Below, piece after piece: positions 1 to 10,152 of a DNA stretch of 64,000 bases; position 1 is the first letter of the stretch; each line of letters opens with the position of its first letter. Made by a program: the position numbers and the translations under genes. The notes under the pieces were generated by a model, which ran no database searches, was not told where the DNA came from, and was given only the letters and a program-made list of their open reading frames with translations. The DNA is from Inia geoffrensis. Lineage: Eukaryota; Chordata; Mammalia; Artiodactyla; Iniidae. The stretch lies in the NCBI GenBank assembly GCA_036417435.1, contig CM070899.1:4283001-4347000 (forward strand), read 5' to 3'.

Positions 1-394
1 CAGTCCTCCTTGTCAGCTCTCGCTCCGCTCACACCCACTCATCCGTGATGCTCCTTAGGGCGCGAGCCTTAGGATTCTTCCCTTCTGCCTCCCTGCTGCC
101 CCCAATGACGCTGTGGTGTTCCCAGATCCCATAGGTACAGCAAGAAATGAACCCTTCAAGGAGGGTCCAGTCTCCAGGGGCACCAAGACCAGAAGAGGCA
201 ACCGGAGTGCATAGTGACACGGGCCACCATAGAGCCGAAAACAGGCAGTAAGAGATCGAGGAAGGGGTCCCTGTGTCCTGGGGGGAGTCAAGGAATGGCT
301 CCTGGAGAAGAGCCCAGAAGGATGAGAAGGACACACCCAGGCGGAAACACCGTATTATGTTAAGAATCGATGTCAACATGCCAGCCACTGTGCC
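1..394. other. Unique non-coding DNA
   Basis: No repeat family or exon is recognisable here. Short open frames exist on the minus strand, but they have no family motif and no splice context. I see nothing functional in this stretch. Confidence 0.5.
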
Positions 395-590
395 AGACTC
401 TCTTTTCATCCATTTAACGAATGTTTATTGGGAACCTACTGTTCACCCTTGAATTCTCATCTTTACCTGCATTACTTAGTTTAATCATCACAGCTACCCC
501 ATAAGGTCTGTATAAATGTTATCCCATTTTTGCAGCACTATTGGGACTCAGCTAGTGAGTGGTAGGGGCAGGAACTGAACACGGGCCTGC
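395..590 (-). mobile_element. MIR SINE remnant
   Basis: The sequence follows the inverted MIR core. It reads AATGTTTATTGGGAACCTACTG, then an ATCCCATTTTTGCAG block, then CAGCTAGTGAGTGGTAGGG and a GAACTGAACACGGGCCTGC block. These are the usual antisense MIR landmarks. The copy is diverged and its ends are approximate. Confidence 0.55.
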
Positions 591-969
591 ATCATTTCTT
601 TGTCACATTGAGAAGAGCTAAGAATCAGGAATTGGAAGTGGAAGGAGGGTCAGATGTAGGAGGACAGCAGCCGTGGAGACCTGGCAAGGGGCAGAGGGAC
701 ATGCACCGGAGTCTATTTTTCCCTCCTCAACCCAAACCGAGTTTTCTAGGTCTGGGCTCAGAGCTTCAGGAGCTTACACATTCTATGAGAATAGTTTGAA
801 TCCATGTATTCCTTTTAATAACAATTTTAAAAATTGTTTTGACAGTTATAAAGGTAAAATTTCTCTTTGCAGGGGCCTCTCAAGTGTTTTCCACACCAAG
901 GATTGTGGTCCCTGAGAGGGTTCACTGGCCTATTTGGGGAACCTAAGAACTCTGTTTCCTTCTAAAAGG
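591..969. other. Unique non-coding DNA before the L1 stack
   Basis: AT-rich in its middle third, with no recognisable repeat, exon or regulatory motif. It ends where L1-like sequence begins, close to position 970. Confidence 0.4.
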
Positions 970-2256
970 GTTGGGGGGGCAGTTAAAATGGAAATTCCCA
1001 GTTCCATCCAAGATGGAGTAGCCCCCTTCTTCCTTATTCCCCTTTACAGTTAAAAAAGTAAATAAAAAAAACCTGGACATAACGTAGCAAACCTGGGGAG
1101 ATTCTGAAGGATGGCCAAGGGGACTTAAGACTTAGACACACGTGGCACGGGGTCCCTGGGCTTTCTCTCTGCCTTCCACCCATGCTGCACTGGTACAACC
1201 CTCACTGGATGCTGAGGCATGGACAAAAAATCCTCAAGAAGAGCCTGCTGCCTGTAGCCAAAAGGAAAAGGGCAGCTTAGCAGAGCAGAAACCCTCTTAG
1301 AAGATACCTGCCTTAGTGGGGACAAATGTCAATGAGAAAACTGTCTCCCTGCCGGGGGAGTCAGCAAGGAACCACCCCCTAGCCGAGCAGCAGCGAGACA
1401 CAGCACCAGCCCAAGCACTCAGCGAAGGCACTCCTCCCATAACAGAGTTGGTGGGGTCCAGCTGAGAGCTGAACATTCCCCCTGACTCAGGATCCCAGAG
1501 GCAGTGTGACATGGTGCCATTTGGAATTTGACTTCCCCACAGTTGGTGCCAGTGGGGACCAATGGGGAGCCGACCCCCAACCTCCACCCAGTGGCGAGCA
1601 GGCAGTTTGCACAGTAGTGCTATGCTTTTGGCAAGGAGGTATCAGTAGGGTTGGTGGGGGGGAACTGAACTTCCAGTTTCACTTTTTGGTATCAAGGGGG
1701 TGAGAGTCAGAGAATCACTTTAGCGCAGGTGGTGTTCAAGGCATCGGGCAGGAAGCTGAACATCCACCCCCAACCAGGCGTGCACACGACACCTAAACAA
1801 GGAGACCTAAACAGAGATTAAATAGGGTCCAGACTATCATTATATAATACCCCAAAGATCCTGGATACAATAAAGCATCACTCATCATAGCAAGAAGCAG
1901 GCGATCACAGCCTGAAAGAGAAACAATGATCAACGGATGCCAACATTGAGAGGAACCAGATGTCGAAATTATCTGACAAGGGTTACAGAGCAGCGATCAC
2001 AAGAACGTTTTTACAGCCATTGTGGACACACTCCAAACAAACGAGAAAAACAGAAAATCTCAGCAAAGAAGTCGAAGATGTAAAATAACGCCAAGGGGAA
2101 ATTTTGCAACTAAACAAAATACAAAAACTGAGATTTAAAAATCACTGAATGGACTCGAGGGTGAATTGGAGATAACTAAGGAAGGAAGCCGTGAACTCAA
2201 AGAGGTCAGCAGAATCACAGGAGGACCAGCCTGAGACACAGAGAGAAAATAGACTG

Positions 2257-2283
2257 AAAAAAAAAAAAAAAAAAAAAAAAAAA
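2257..2283. repeat. Poly(A) run of 27 inside L1 ORF1
   Basis: An uninterrupted A homopolymer inside the ORF1-like part of the old L1. It is most simply an expansion of an A-rich codon run. No new element begins or ends at it. Confidence 0.85.
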
Positions 2284-2568
2284 GCCGAATAAATAAACAG
2301 AAACTCAACAATGTAAGACTCTTACAAAGGTTCTAACACTCATGTCATTGGAGTTCCAGAAGGAGAGGAAAAAGAGGCAGGGCTGAAAAAAGAGTTTCAG
2401 AAAGAATGGCTGATAATTCCTATCATTTGGCAGAAGGCATCAACCTGTAGATTCAAGAAGCCGAGGGAATCCAAATAGAATGAACCCAAAGAAATCCATG
2501 CCAAGAAACATCCTAATCAAACTTCTGAAAACTAAAGACAAAGAATTCCTGAGATCAACCAGAAAGCA

Positions 2569-3057
2569 GTGACATACTGTATTCAGGGGAGCCCCAGTCC
2601 AGATGAACACAGATTTCTCATGAAGGTCAGGGGGAAGTGGCACATTTTTCAAGTTCTGGAAGAAAAGAACTGTCAATCCCTAAACACGATAACTAGAAAA
2701 AAAACATTCTTCAGAAATAAAAGGGAAATAGATCATAAACCTAAACTTGAAATAGGGAACTATAAACTCCTAGAAGAAAACATGGGAAGAATTCTACCTG
2801 AGTTTGGATTTGGAGATGAACTCTTACACACAACACCAACAGCATACTCTGTGAAGGGAAAAGGTGACAAATTGGATGTTATTAAAATAAAAAACTTCCG
2901 TTCTGCAAATGACACTGCTAAGAGAATGGAAATACAATTCACGTATTGGGAGGAAATACTTGCACAACACATATCTGCTAAAGGACTTGTATCCAAAATA
3001 AACAAAGGACTCTTAAAATTCAAAAATAGGAAAACAAACAATCTACATAAAAAATAG
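2569..3057 (+). pseudogene. L1M ORF2 C-terminal fragment
   Basis: An open stretch of 162 codons. Only its second half looks like LINE ORF2, with KLLEENMGRILPEFGFGDEL and FRSANDTAKRMEIQFTYWEE; these match the region downstream of the reverse transcriptase domain. The first part crosses the internal deletion junction of the element, so it is a chance extension. It lacks endonuclease, reverse transcriptase and zinc-knuckle regions and cannot make a working protein. It continues into degraded ORF2 and 3' UTR sequence up to about 3828. Confidence 0.6.
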
Positions 3058-3828
3058 AGAAAGGATCTGAAGTGACTCCTCATCAAAGAAGATACACACA
3101 TAGTAAATAAACATATGAAAGGTGCTCAAGATCTTGTGTCCTTAGGGACTGGCAAATGAGAACAGCAATGAGATACCAACATACCTACTAGGTTGCCTAA
3201 AATCCAATACCTGATTGCTTCTGAGGGTGCAGAGCAACAGGAAATCTCACGTGTTGCTGGTCAGAATGCAAAATGGCACAGTCACTTAAGAAGATAGTTT
3301 GACAGTTTCTTACAAAGTTAAACATAGTCTCACCATAGGATCCCTCAAACTCCCAACCGAGTTGAAAATGTCTGTCCACACAAAAACCTGCATATAAATG
3401 TTGATAGAAACTTTATTCATAACTGCCAAAAACTGGAAGCATCCGAGGTGTCTTTCCTAGGAGAATGGATAAACAAACTGTGGTTCATCCACACAACGGA
3501 ATATTATTCAACAATAGAAAGAAATGATCTACTGAGTCAAAAAAAGACATGGATGGAAGGAATTTATAAGTGAAAGAATTTATACTGTTTAGCATACTCT
3601 TAAGTGAAAGAAGCCTGTTTTAAAAGGCTGCATACTGTAGGGTTCCAATTATATGATATTCTGGGAAAGACAAAACTATAGAGATGTTGAAAAATCCGTG
3701 GTTGCTAAGAGGTTGGGGGTAGGGGTTAAATGGGCGAAGCACAAGGGGTATTTTAGGATAGTGAAAATATTTTGTATTGTATTGTAATGGTGGATACATG
3801 ACACTATACATTTGTCAAACCTGTAGAA

Positions 3829-4819
3829 ATTTTTCTTTTAACATCTTTATTGGAGTATAATTGCTTTACAATGGTGTGTTAGTTTCTGGTTTATAACAAA
3901 GTGAATCAGCTATACATATACATATATCCCCATATCTCCTCCCTCTTGCATCTCCCTCCCACCCTCCCTATCCCACCTCTCTAGGTGGACACAAAGCACC
4001 GAGCTGATCTCCCTGTGCTATGCAGCTGCTTCCCACTAGCTATCTGTTTTACATTTGGTAGTGTATATATGTCCATGCCACTCTCTCACTTCGTCCCAGC
4101 TTACCCTTCCCCCTCCCCGTGTCCTCAAGTCCATTCTCTACATCTGTGTCTTTATTCCTGTCCTGCCTCTAGGTAGAACTTTTTTTTTTTTTTTTTTTTT
4201 TAGATTCCATATATATGTGTTAGCATACGGTATTTGTTTTTCTCTTTCTGACTTTCTTCACCCTGTATGACAGACTCTAGGTCCATCCACCTCACTACAA
4301 ATAACTCAATTTCGTTTCTTTTTATGGCTGAGTAATATTCCATTGTATATATGTGCCGCAAATTCTTTATACATTCATCTGTCAATGAACACTTAGGTTG
4401 CTTCCATGTCCTGGCTATTGTAAATAGAGCTGCAGTGAACATTATGGTACATGAATCCTTTTGAATTATGGTTTTCTCAGGGTATATGCCCAGTAGTTTG
4501 ACAGCTGGGTCATATGGTAGTTCTATCTTTAGTTTTTTGAGGAACCTCCATACTGCTCTCCATAGTGGCTGTACCAATTTACATTCCCACCAACCGTGCA
4601 AGAGGGTTCCCTTTTCTCCACACCCTCTCCAGCATTTGTTGTTTGTAGATTTTCTGATGACACCCATTCTAACTGGTGTGAGGTGATACCTCATTGTAGT
4701 TTTGATTTGCATTTCTCTAATAATTAGTGACATTGAGCAGCTCTTCATGTGCTTCTTGGCCATCTGTATGTCTTCTTTGGAGAAATGTCTATTTAGGTCT
4801 TCTGCCAATTTTTGGATTG
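3829..4819 (-). mobile_element. 5'-truncated cetartiodactyl L1, antisense, inside L1M
   Basis: Minus-strand L1 tail. The left end (AACATCTTTATTGGAGTATA) is the 3' terminus and the right end lies within ORF2. It is flanked by imperfect duplications AAACCTGTAGAA (3817-3828) and AAACCCATAGAA (4820-4831), 10 of 12 identical, consistent with a target-site duplication in the host L1M 3' UTR. A T run of 22 at 4180-4201 marks an A-rich stretch just after the ORF2 stop. It is younger than its host, because its ORF2 remnant is still open. Confidence 0.85.
4200..4819 (-). pseudogene. L1 ORF2 C-terminal fragment, frame still open
   Basis: About 205 codons of ORF2 C-terminus, reading from [20 protein letters not shown] to the natural-looking end LTHIYGI and stop. 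The zinc-knuckle signature [18 protein letters not shown] is complete (two Cys, His, Cys), as are the downstream [12 protein letters not shown] and WMDLE motifs. There is no internal stop or frameshift. Upstream codons (4820-4889) come from flanking DNA. With no endonuclease or reverse transcriptase this is a dead 5' truncation, but the open frame suggests a relatively recent insertion. Confidence 0.8.
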
Positions 4820-5718
4820 AAACCCATAGAACTTTATAGCACAAACCGTAATATATGCAAATTAAAAAATCATTTAGGGGTTGAGGCATCTCAGGATAAA
4901 GCGCAGACTGTGACAGAATAATCTAAATATATTACAAATATATGACATGACCTCACTGAAGGGAATGGGATGGGGGTAAGTAACTTTGAAAATAGTGGAG
5001 TCTGTAAGACTGAAGGCAAAAGAATTCATGTAAGCATAATATTCTACTTCAAGGAGCTGTTTCCTATAGGGGATGTGTAGGTAAACAATTGTGAAACCAC
5101 TATGCATGTACACTGAAATTGAACAATTAAAAAATAGATGGCAGAGGGTAGGAACCAAATTTCTCATTGTCTGAGTGAGAAGTTACGTATGAATAAGGGG
5201 AGGAGCCTAGAATGACCCATGTGCTAATGCAGTAGAGTTGGAGACATCAGTGTGAACTGTGCTTAGTATAATATAAACACAGATGGTTCCATATAGAGAT
5301 ATGTATAGATGTGCATATACATGAGTTAGTATTGATATAAGCAAACACATCTCCTTGCTCTATCGGCTTAGAGGGCTGAGAAGCAATGAGTCTCCAGTAG
5401 CAATGAGCACATCTTGTACCCAGAAGTTGCTGTCTAGTAACATAATCCAGAAAAAGGAACCAGAGCTTCTTGGAAAAATGGCTGATTACAGGACTGAGCT
5501 GAGGAAGTACAAGATGTGCCTGCTCCAGGCACACCTGTAGTGCCGGAAAGTAAGAAAGTGCTTAAAAATCAAACCAAATGAGAAAAGTCACAATGACTTG
5601 ACATACGTCAATGGGATAAAGCAGCCAAGTCAAAGAGCTCACAATGTAACAAAATAAAAACATAGTATTAGATTATAAGCTTAAGTATAAATTAAATATC
5701 CATGAGTCCATACTGACA

Positions 5719-5752
5719 TGAATGAATGAATGAATGAATGAATGGATGGATG
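5719..5752. repeat. (TGAA)n microsatellite with a short GGAT tail
   Basis: About six perfect TGAA units grade into GGAT units, inside the L1M 3' UTR. Confidence 0.9.
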
Positions 5753-6499
5753 GCTGAATATAAACAATCTCCTATGCAGGAGAATTCCAAATACTTGTTT
5801 AGACATTCAGCTCTCAGGAGGGGGAACACATCTTCCATTCCCCAAGTGTGGGCTGCCCACAGTGACTTTCTTCCAAAGAGGACAGTATGTTGGGGAGATC
5901 AAAAGAGTAAGTCCATAGGGAAGAAACCTGAGAAACATGACTGCAAGCCAGGTAATCAAGGTCAACATCAACAACGATAAGGTATATTGACAGTATGTGC
6001 CCTTGATACGATATGATGAGAATGTCACTTTACTCTGTGGTCTTCCTCCCCAAGACACGTTATCCCATTCTAATCATGAGAAAGACATCAGACAAATCCC
6101 CATTTTGGAACGTTCTACAAAATACCTGACAAGTACTCCTCAAAACTCTCAATAATAAAATAAAAGGAACTTTTATTTGGACACTATCACAACCAAGAGG
6201 AGCCTAAGGAGACATGACATCTAAATGTAATGTGGAGTCCTGGGTGGGATCCTGGAACAGAAGAAGGACATTAAGGGAAAAGTAAGGATATCTGAATAAT
6301 ATATGGACTCTAGTTAATAAAAACATATCAATATTGGCTCATTAATTGTGGCAAATTGCCATACTAATGTAAAATGTGAATAATACGAGGAACTGGGTAT
6401 GGGATATATGGGAACTCTTTGTACTACATTTGGAATAATTCTGTATATCTAAAACTGTTCTAAAATTACGTTTATTTTTAAAAATTCAAAAATTTAAAA

Positions 6500-6779
6500 A
6501 GAAAAGAGAGGAACCAATTGTTGGTACATACAACAGCCTGGATGGATCTCAAGGATGTTGTGCTCAGTGCAAAAAGTCAGCCTGAAAAATCTCACACACT
6601 GTGTAATTACACTTACATAGCATTATTAAAATGACAACAATATAGAAATCGAGAACACATTAATGGTTTCTCAGGGACAAGAATGGAAGGGGTTGTGAGA
6701 ATATAAAGGGGTAGTGCAAGAGAGCTTCTTTGTGTAATAAATGTTACATGAATTATATAAGGGATCACAGTGCATAGAA

Positions 6780-6818
<39 letters not shown>

Positions 6819-6990
6819 AATGGAGGTGGAAACTAAGTAAGGTCTGTGGTCTAATTAAAAATATTGTACCAACATCAGTTTCCTTTTTTTGATATTGCAC
6901 TAAAGCTATCATAATTAAGGGAAGCTGGGAGAACGATATATTGAACTCTAGGTACTACTTTTGCAATTTCCAATGAGTCTATAATAATAT
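6500..6990 (+). mobile_element. L1M 3' fragment
   Basis: A second, separate L1M tail. It begins in ORF2-end or 3' UTR sequence (CTGGATGGATCTCAAGGATG) and ends in a typical M-type terminus (AAGGGAAGCTGGGAGAACG followed by TACTTTTGCAATTT). A CA microsatellite sits in its middle. The reading frame is lost. Confidence 0.6.
6782..6816. repeat. (CA)n microsatellite
   Basis: About 17 uninterrupted CA units inside the L1M tail, a likely polymorphic marker. Confidence 0.95.
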
Positions 6991-6999
6991 TTTTAAGTT

Positions 7000-9071
7000 A
7001 AAGTAAAATTAAAAGTCTGAGTAGTCCAATAATGGTGGGGGTAGCTTATAACAGACCATGATTTCTCCTGACAATAATAACACTCTGGACAAAACATAAA
7101 AACAACTATTTGAAGACACTTAAGAACAATCAACAATGGGCTTAAACTTGAAAGAATAGGACACTTAAAACAAGGGAAACAGTAGATGAGACATGTAATG
7201 GGCTTTTGCCCTGGAGGCACTCTCCAGTTTATATGGCACACAGGAATAGAGATAAAGAAGAAAGTGACAGTTTAAAGAGGCTGAGGAGTCAAGGTCTGAA
7301 TTCAGAGAAACTGGAGAAGCTAGAAAGTGAGGGAGGAAATCCGGGAAAAGCGAGAGCACAGGGGTGGAAGAAGATATCCTGAAATCTGTATGCAAATGCC
7401 TCTTGGCTGACTCATATATTGTACATGCACAGGGGTACACTCCAAAAATATCAGTGAAAAGCAACACTATCAGCCTTTAAAATGAGAGCAAAAATTTAAT
7501 TGGCTGCTCAGTTCAAGGGATACAGAATTTGAAGTTCAATTTCTGCAGTGTCAGTCCTTCAGCTGAAGCCAAAGAAGAGATATGCCTTAGGCATAAGGAT
7601 CATGTGTCCTAGAACTTAGGGTGGCACTGTAGGACTAAGAGAAAACTGCAAAAACGTGCCCTCTCAAAGCCTAAACCCAAACTTCCACAAGGTCAAGGTG
7701 ATTGCTGGCAATTTGGCTGACACTAGAACAAAAGGCAACATTCTTCAGGGGAGAACAACAGAATCCAGAACCTCTACAATATATCAACCACAATGTCCAT
7801 TATTTAATTTAAAATTACTAAACATGCAAAGAAGCAAGAAAATTTGACCCATAATCAAAAGAAAAAATTGGTCAGAAGAAGCAAACTGACAGATGACCTA
7901 ACTGTCAGAATTACTTGACAAGAACTTTAAAATAAGTATTATAGATATGTTTTTTAAAATTTACAGGAAAAGATGGATTGATTGTGTATATATTCCCACT
8001 GTGATGGGAAATATCAAAAGGGAAACAAAAACTTTAAAGAAGAATCAAATGAAAATTTTAGAACTGGAAAATACAATAGCTGAAGTGAAAAACGTGTTGT
8101 GTGCCAGACTGGACACTGCAGAAGAAAGCACTAGTGAACTTGAAAATGGGTCAATAGAAACTAACCAAACTGAAACGTGGAGAGAATAAGATTTTTAAAA
8201 CATGTGACAGAGCCTCAATAAACTGAGGAATGATTTCGAGCAACCTAATATTTCTGTGATCAAAGTCCTAGGAGAAAATGAAAGTCAAATGGGGCAGAAA
8301 AAATATTTTAAATAATAGAAGTAAAAAATTCAAAATTTAATTGAAAGCATTAACTAAGATTCTCAGTGGGCTGAAAGAGAGCAAATAAAAAGGAAACCAC
8401 ACCCAGGTGTACCACAGTAAAACTTGTGAAAACTAAAGATAAAAGGAAATGTCATAAAAGTAGTGAAAGAAAAAAGGCATGGAGATACCTGGAGAACATG
8501 GAGGTATATACATGGAGAACAAAGAAAGCATTAACTGACTTCTCATTAGAAAAAAAGAGGTCATAGATAACAGAACAACATTGTTAAAGTGCTGAAAGAA
8601 AAAAAAAAGTCATTCTAGAATTCTGTGTTCAGTTAAAATGTCTTTTAAAAATAAGGAGAAATAATGACATTCTCAGACAAATGACACCCAAGGGAATCCC
8701 TTGCCAACAGACTTACACTGTAAGAAATGCTGAGGGAAATTCTTTAGACTGAAGACATGATAACAGAAGGAATTTCTGACCTTCAGAGAGGAATGTAGGG
8801 CATTGACAATGGTTACCATGTAAGTAAATATAAAAAAGCTATTTTTCTAATTCCTTAAAAGACAATTATTTACTGGATAAACAATAAGGCTTAAAACATA
8901 TGTAGTAGGAAAAATTATGACAATAGTAGTCCAAACGATTGCAGGGCATAAATGGAAATTATATTGCTGTAAGCGTTTTATGTTATATGTGAGATATCTT
9001 TCCTTCAAACTGGACTATAATGGGTTAATAATACGTATGACCCCAGAGAAGCAAGTAAGAATAACAGAAAG
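7000..9071 (+). mobile_element. HAL1 / L1M ORF1 segment, left part
   Basis: This stretch resembles HAL1 or the ORF1 half of an old L1. It holds a 5' UTR-like segment to about 7850, then degraded ORF1 (the frame at 7947-8189 contains QMKILELENTIAEVKN and LDTAEESTSELENG, a coiled-coil-like register). The post-ORF1 terminus AAACATATGTAGTAGGAAAA follows near 8890. A younger L1 breaks it, and the sequence continues at 14161. Whether it is true HAL1 (ORF1 only) or an L1M copy needs a consensus alignment. Confidence 0.6.
9057..9071. repeat. Left target-site duplication of the 9-14 kb L1
   Basis: AAGAATAACAGAAAG, repeated without mismatch at 14161-14175. It fixes the insertion boundaries of the intervening L1. 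Confidence 0.9.
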
Positions 9072-9191
9072 GAATCCCCCCCATCAAGCCTCTTAGATAG
9101 CCTCATCCCAGAGGGCAGAGAGCAGAAGCAAGAAGAGCTACAATCCTGCAGCCTGTGGAACAAAAACCACATTCACAGAAAGATAGACAAG

Positions 9192-10094
9192 ATGAAAAGG
9201 CAAAGGACTATGTACCAGATGAAGCAACAAGATAAAACCCCAGAAAAACAACTAAATAAAGCAGAGATAGGCAACCTTCTAGAAAAAGAATTCAGAATAA
9301 TGTTAGTGAAGATGATCCAGGACCTCGGAAAAAGAATGGAGGCAAAGATTGAGAAGACGCAAGAAATGTTTAACAAAGACCTAGAAGAATTAAAGAACAA
9401 ACAAACTGAGATGAACAATACAATAACTGAAATGAAAAGTACACTAGAAGGAGTCAATAGCAGAATAACTGACGCAGAAGAATGGATAAGTGACCTGGAA
9501 GACAGAATGGTGGAATTCACTGCTGCGGAACAGAATAAAGAAAAAAGAATGAAAAGAAATGAAGACAGCCTAAGAGACCTCCAGGAAAACATTAAACGCA
9601 ACAACATTCACATTATAGGGGTCCCAGAAGGAGAAGAGAGAGAAAGGACCAGAGAAAATATTTGAAGAGATTATAGTCAAAAACTTCCCTAACATGGGAC
9701 AAGAAATAGCCACCCAAGTCCAGGAAGCACAGTGAGTCCCATACAGAATAAACCCAAGGAGAAACACACCGAGACACATAGTAATCAAATTGGCAAAAAT
9801 TAAGGACAAAGAAAAATTATTGAAAGCGGCAAGGGAAAAACGACAAATAACATACAAGGGAACTCTCATAAGGTTAACAGCTGATTTCTCAGCACAAACT
9901 CTACAAGCCAGAAGGGAGGGGCAGGATATACTTAAAGTGATGAAAGGGAAGAACCCACAACCAAGATTACTCTACCCGGCAAGGATCTCACTCAGATTCG
10001 ATGGAGAAATCAAAGCTCTACAGACAAGCAAAAGCTAAGAGAATTCAGCACCACCAAACCAGCTCTACAACAAATGCTAAAGGAACTTCTCTAA
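9192..10094 (+). pseudogene. L1 ORF1p pseudogene (RNA-binding chaperone of the L1 RNP)
   Basis: ORF1p normally forms coiled-coil trimers that coat L1 RNA in the cytoplasm. The N-terminal half is heptad-rich (EAKIEKTQEMFNKDLEELKN, then ITDAEEWISDLEDRM). The RRM-like part has NNIHIIGVPEGEE and the C-terminal domain has RNTPRHIVIKLAKIKDKEK and RLTADFSAQTLQARR. Damage: a one-base frameshift in the GAGAGA tract near 9635-9650, a TGA stop at 9733-9735, and a one-base loss near 10010-10015 that diverts the last codons. The expected natural stop is the TAA at 10092-10094. The start ATG at 9192 begins MKRQRTMYQMKQ. Family length is about 300-340 residues, which this span matches. Confidence 0.88.
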
Positions 10095-10152
10095 GTGGGA
10101 AACACAAGAGAAGAAAAGGATCTACAAAAACAAACCCAAAACAATTAAGAAA

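Larger units (their letters stand above)
970..6490 (+). mobile_element. L1M-class LINE, internally deleted, split by a younger L1
   Basis: An old L1 in plus orientation. Positions 970-2100 look like a 5' UTR. Positions 2100-2560 carry ORF1-like sequence, including HVIGVPEGEEKEAG near 2340-2390. From about 2680 the sequence resembles the C-terminal part of ORF2 and then the 3' UTR. The endonuclease and reverse transcriptase parts of ORF2 are absent between about 2560 and 2680. A younger antisense L1 interrupts the element at 3829-4819. After it the long M-type 3' UTR resumes and ends near 6480 at AAACTGTTCTAAAATTACG. No reading frame is intact. The exact subfamily (L1MD or L1ME type) cannot be fixed by eye. 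Confidence 0.7.

Noticed and set aside
9192..9665. A host coiled-coil protein gene
   Set aside because: The heptad-rich translation followed by NNIHIIGVPEGEE is the L1 ORF1 signature, inside an element with target-site duplications.
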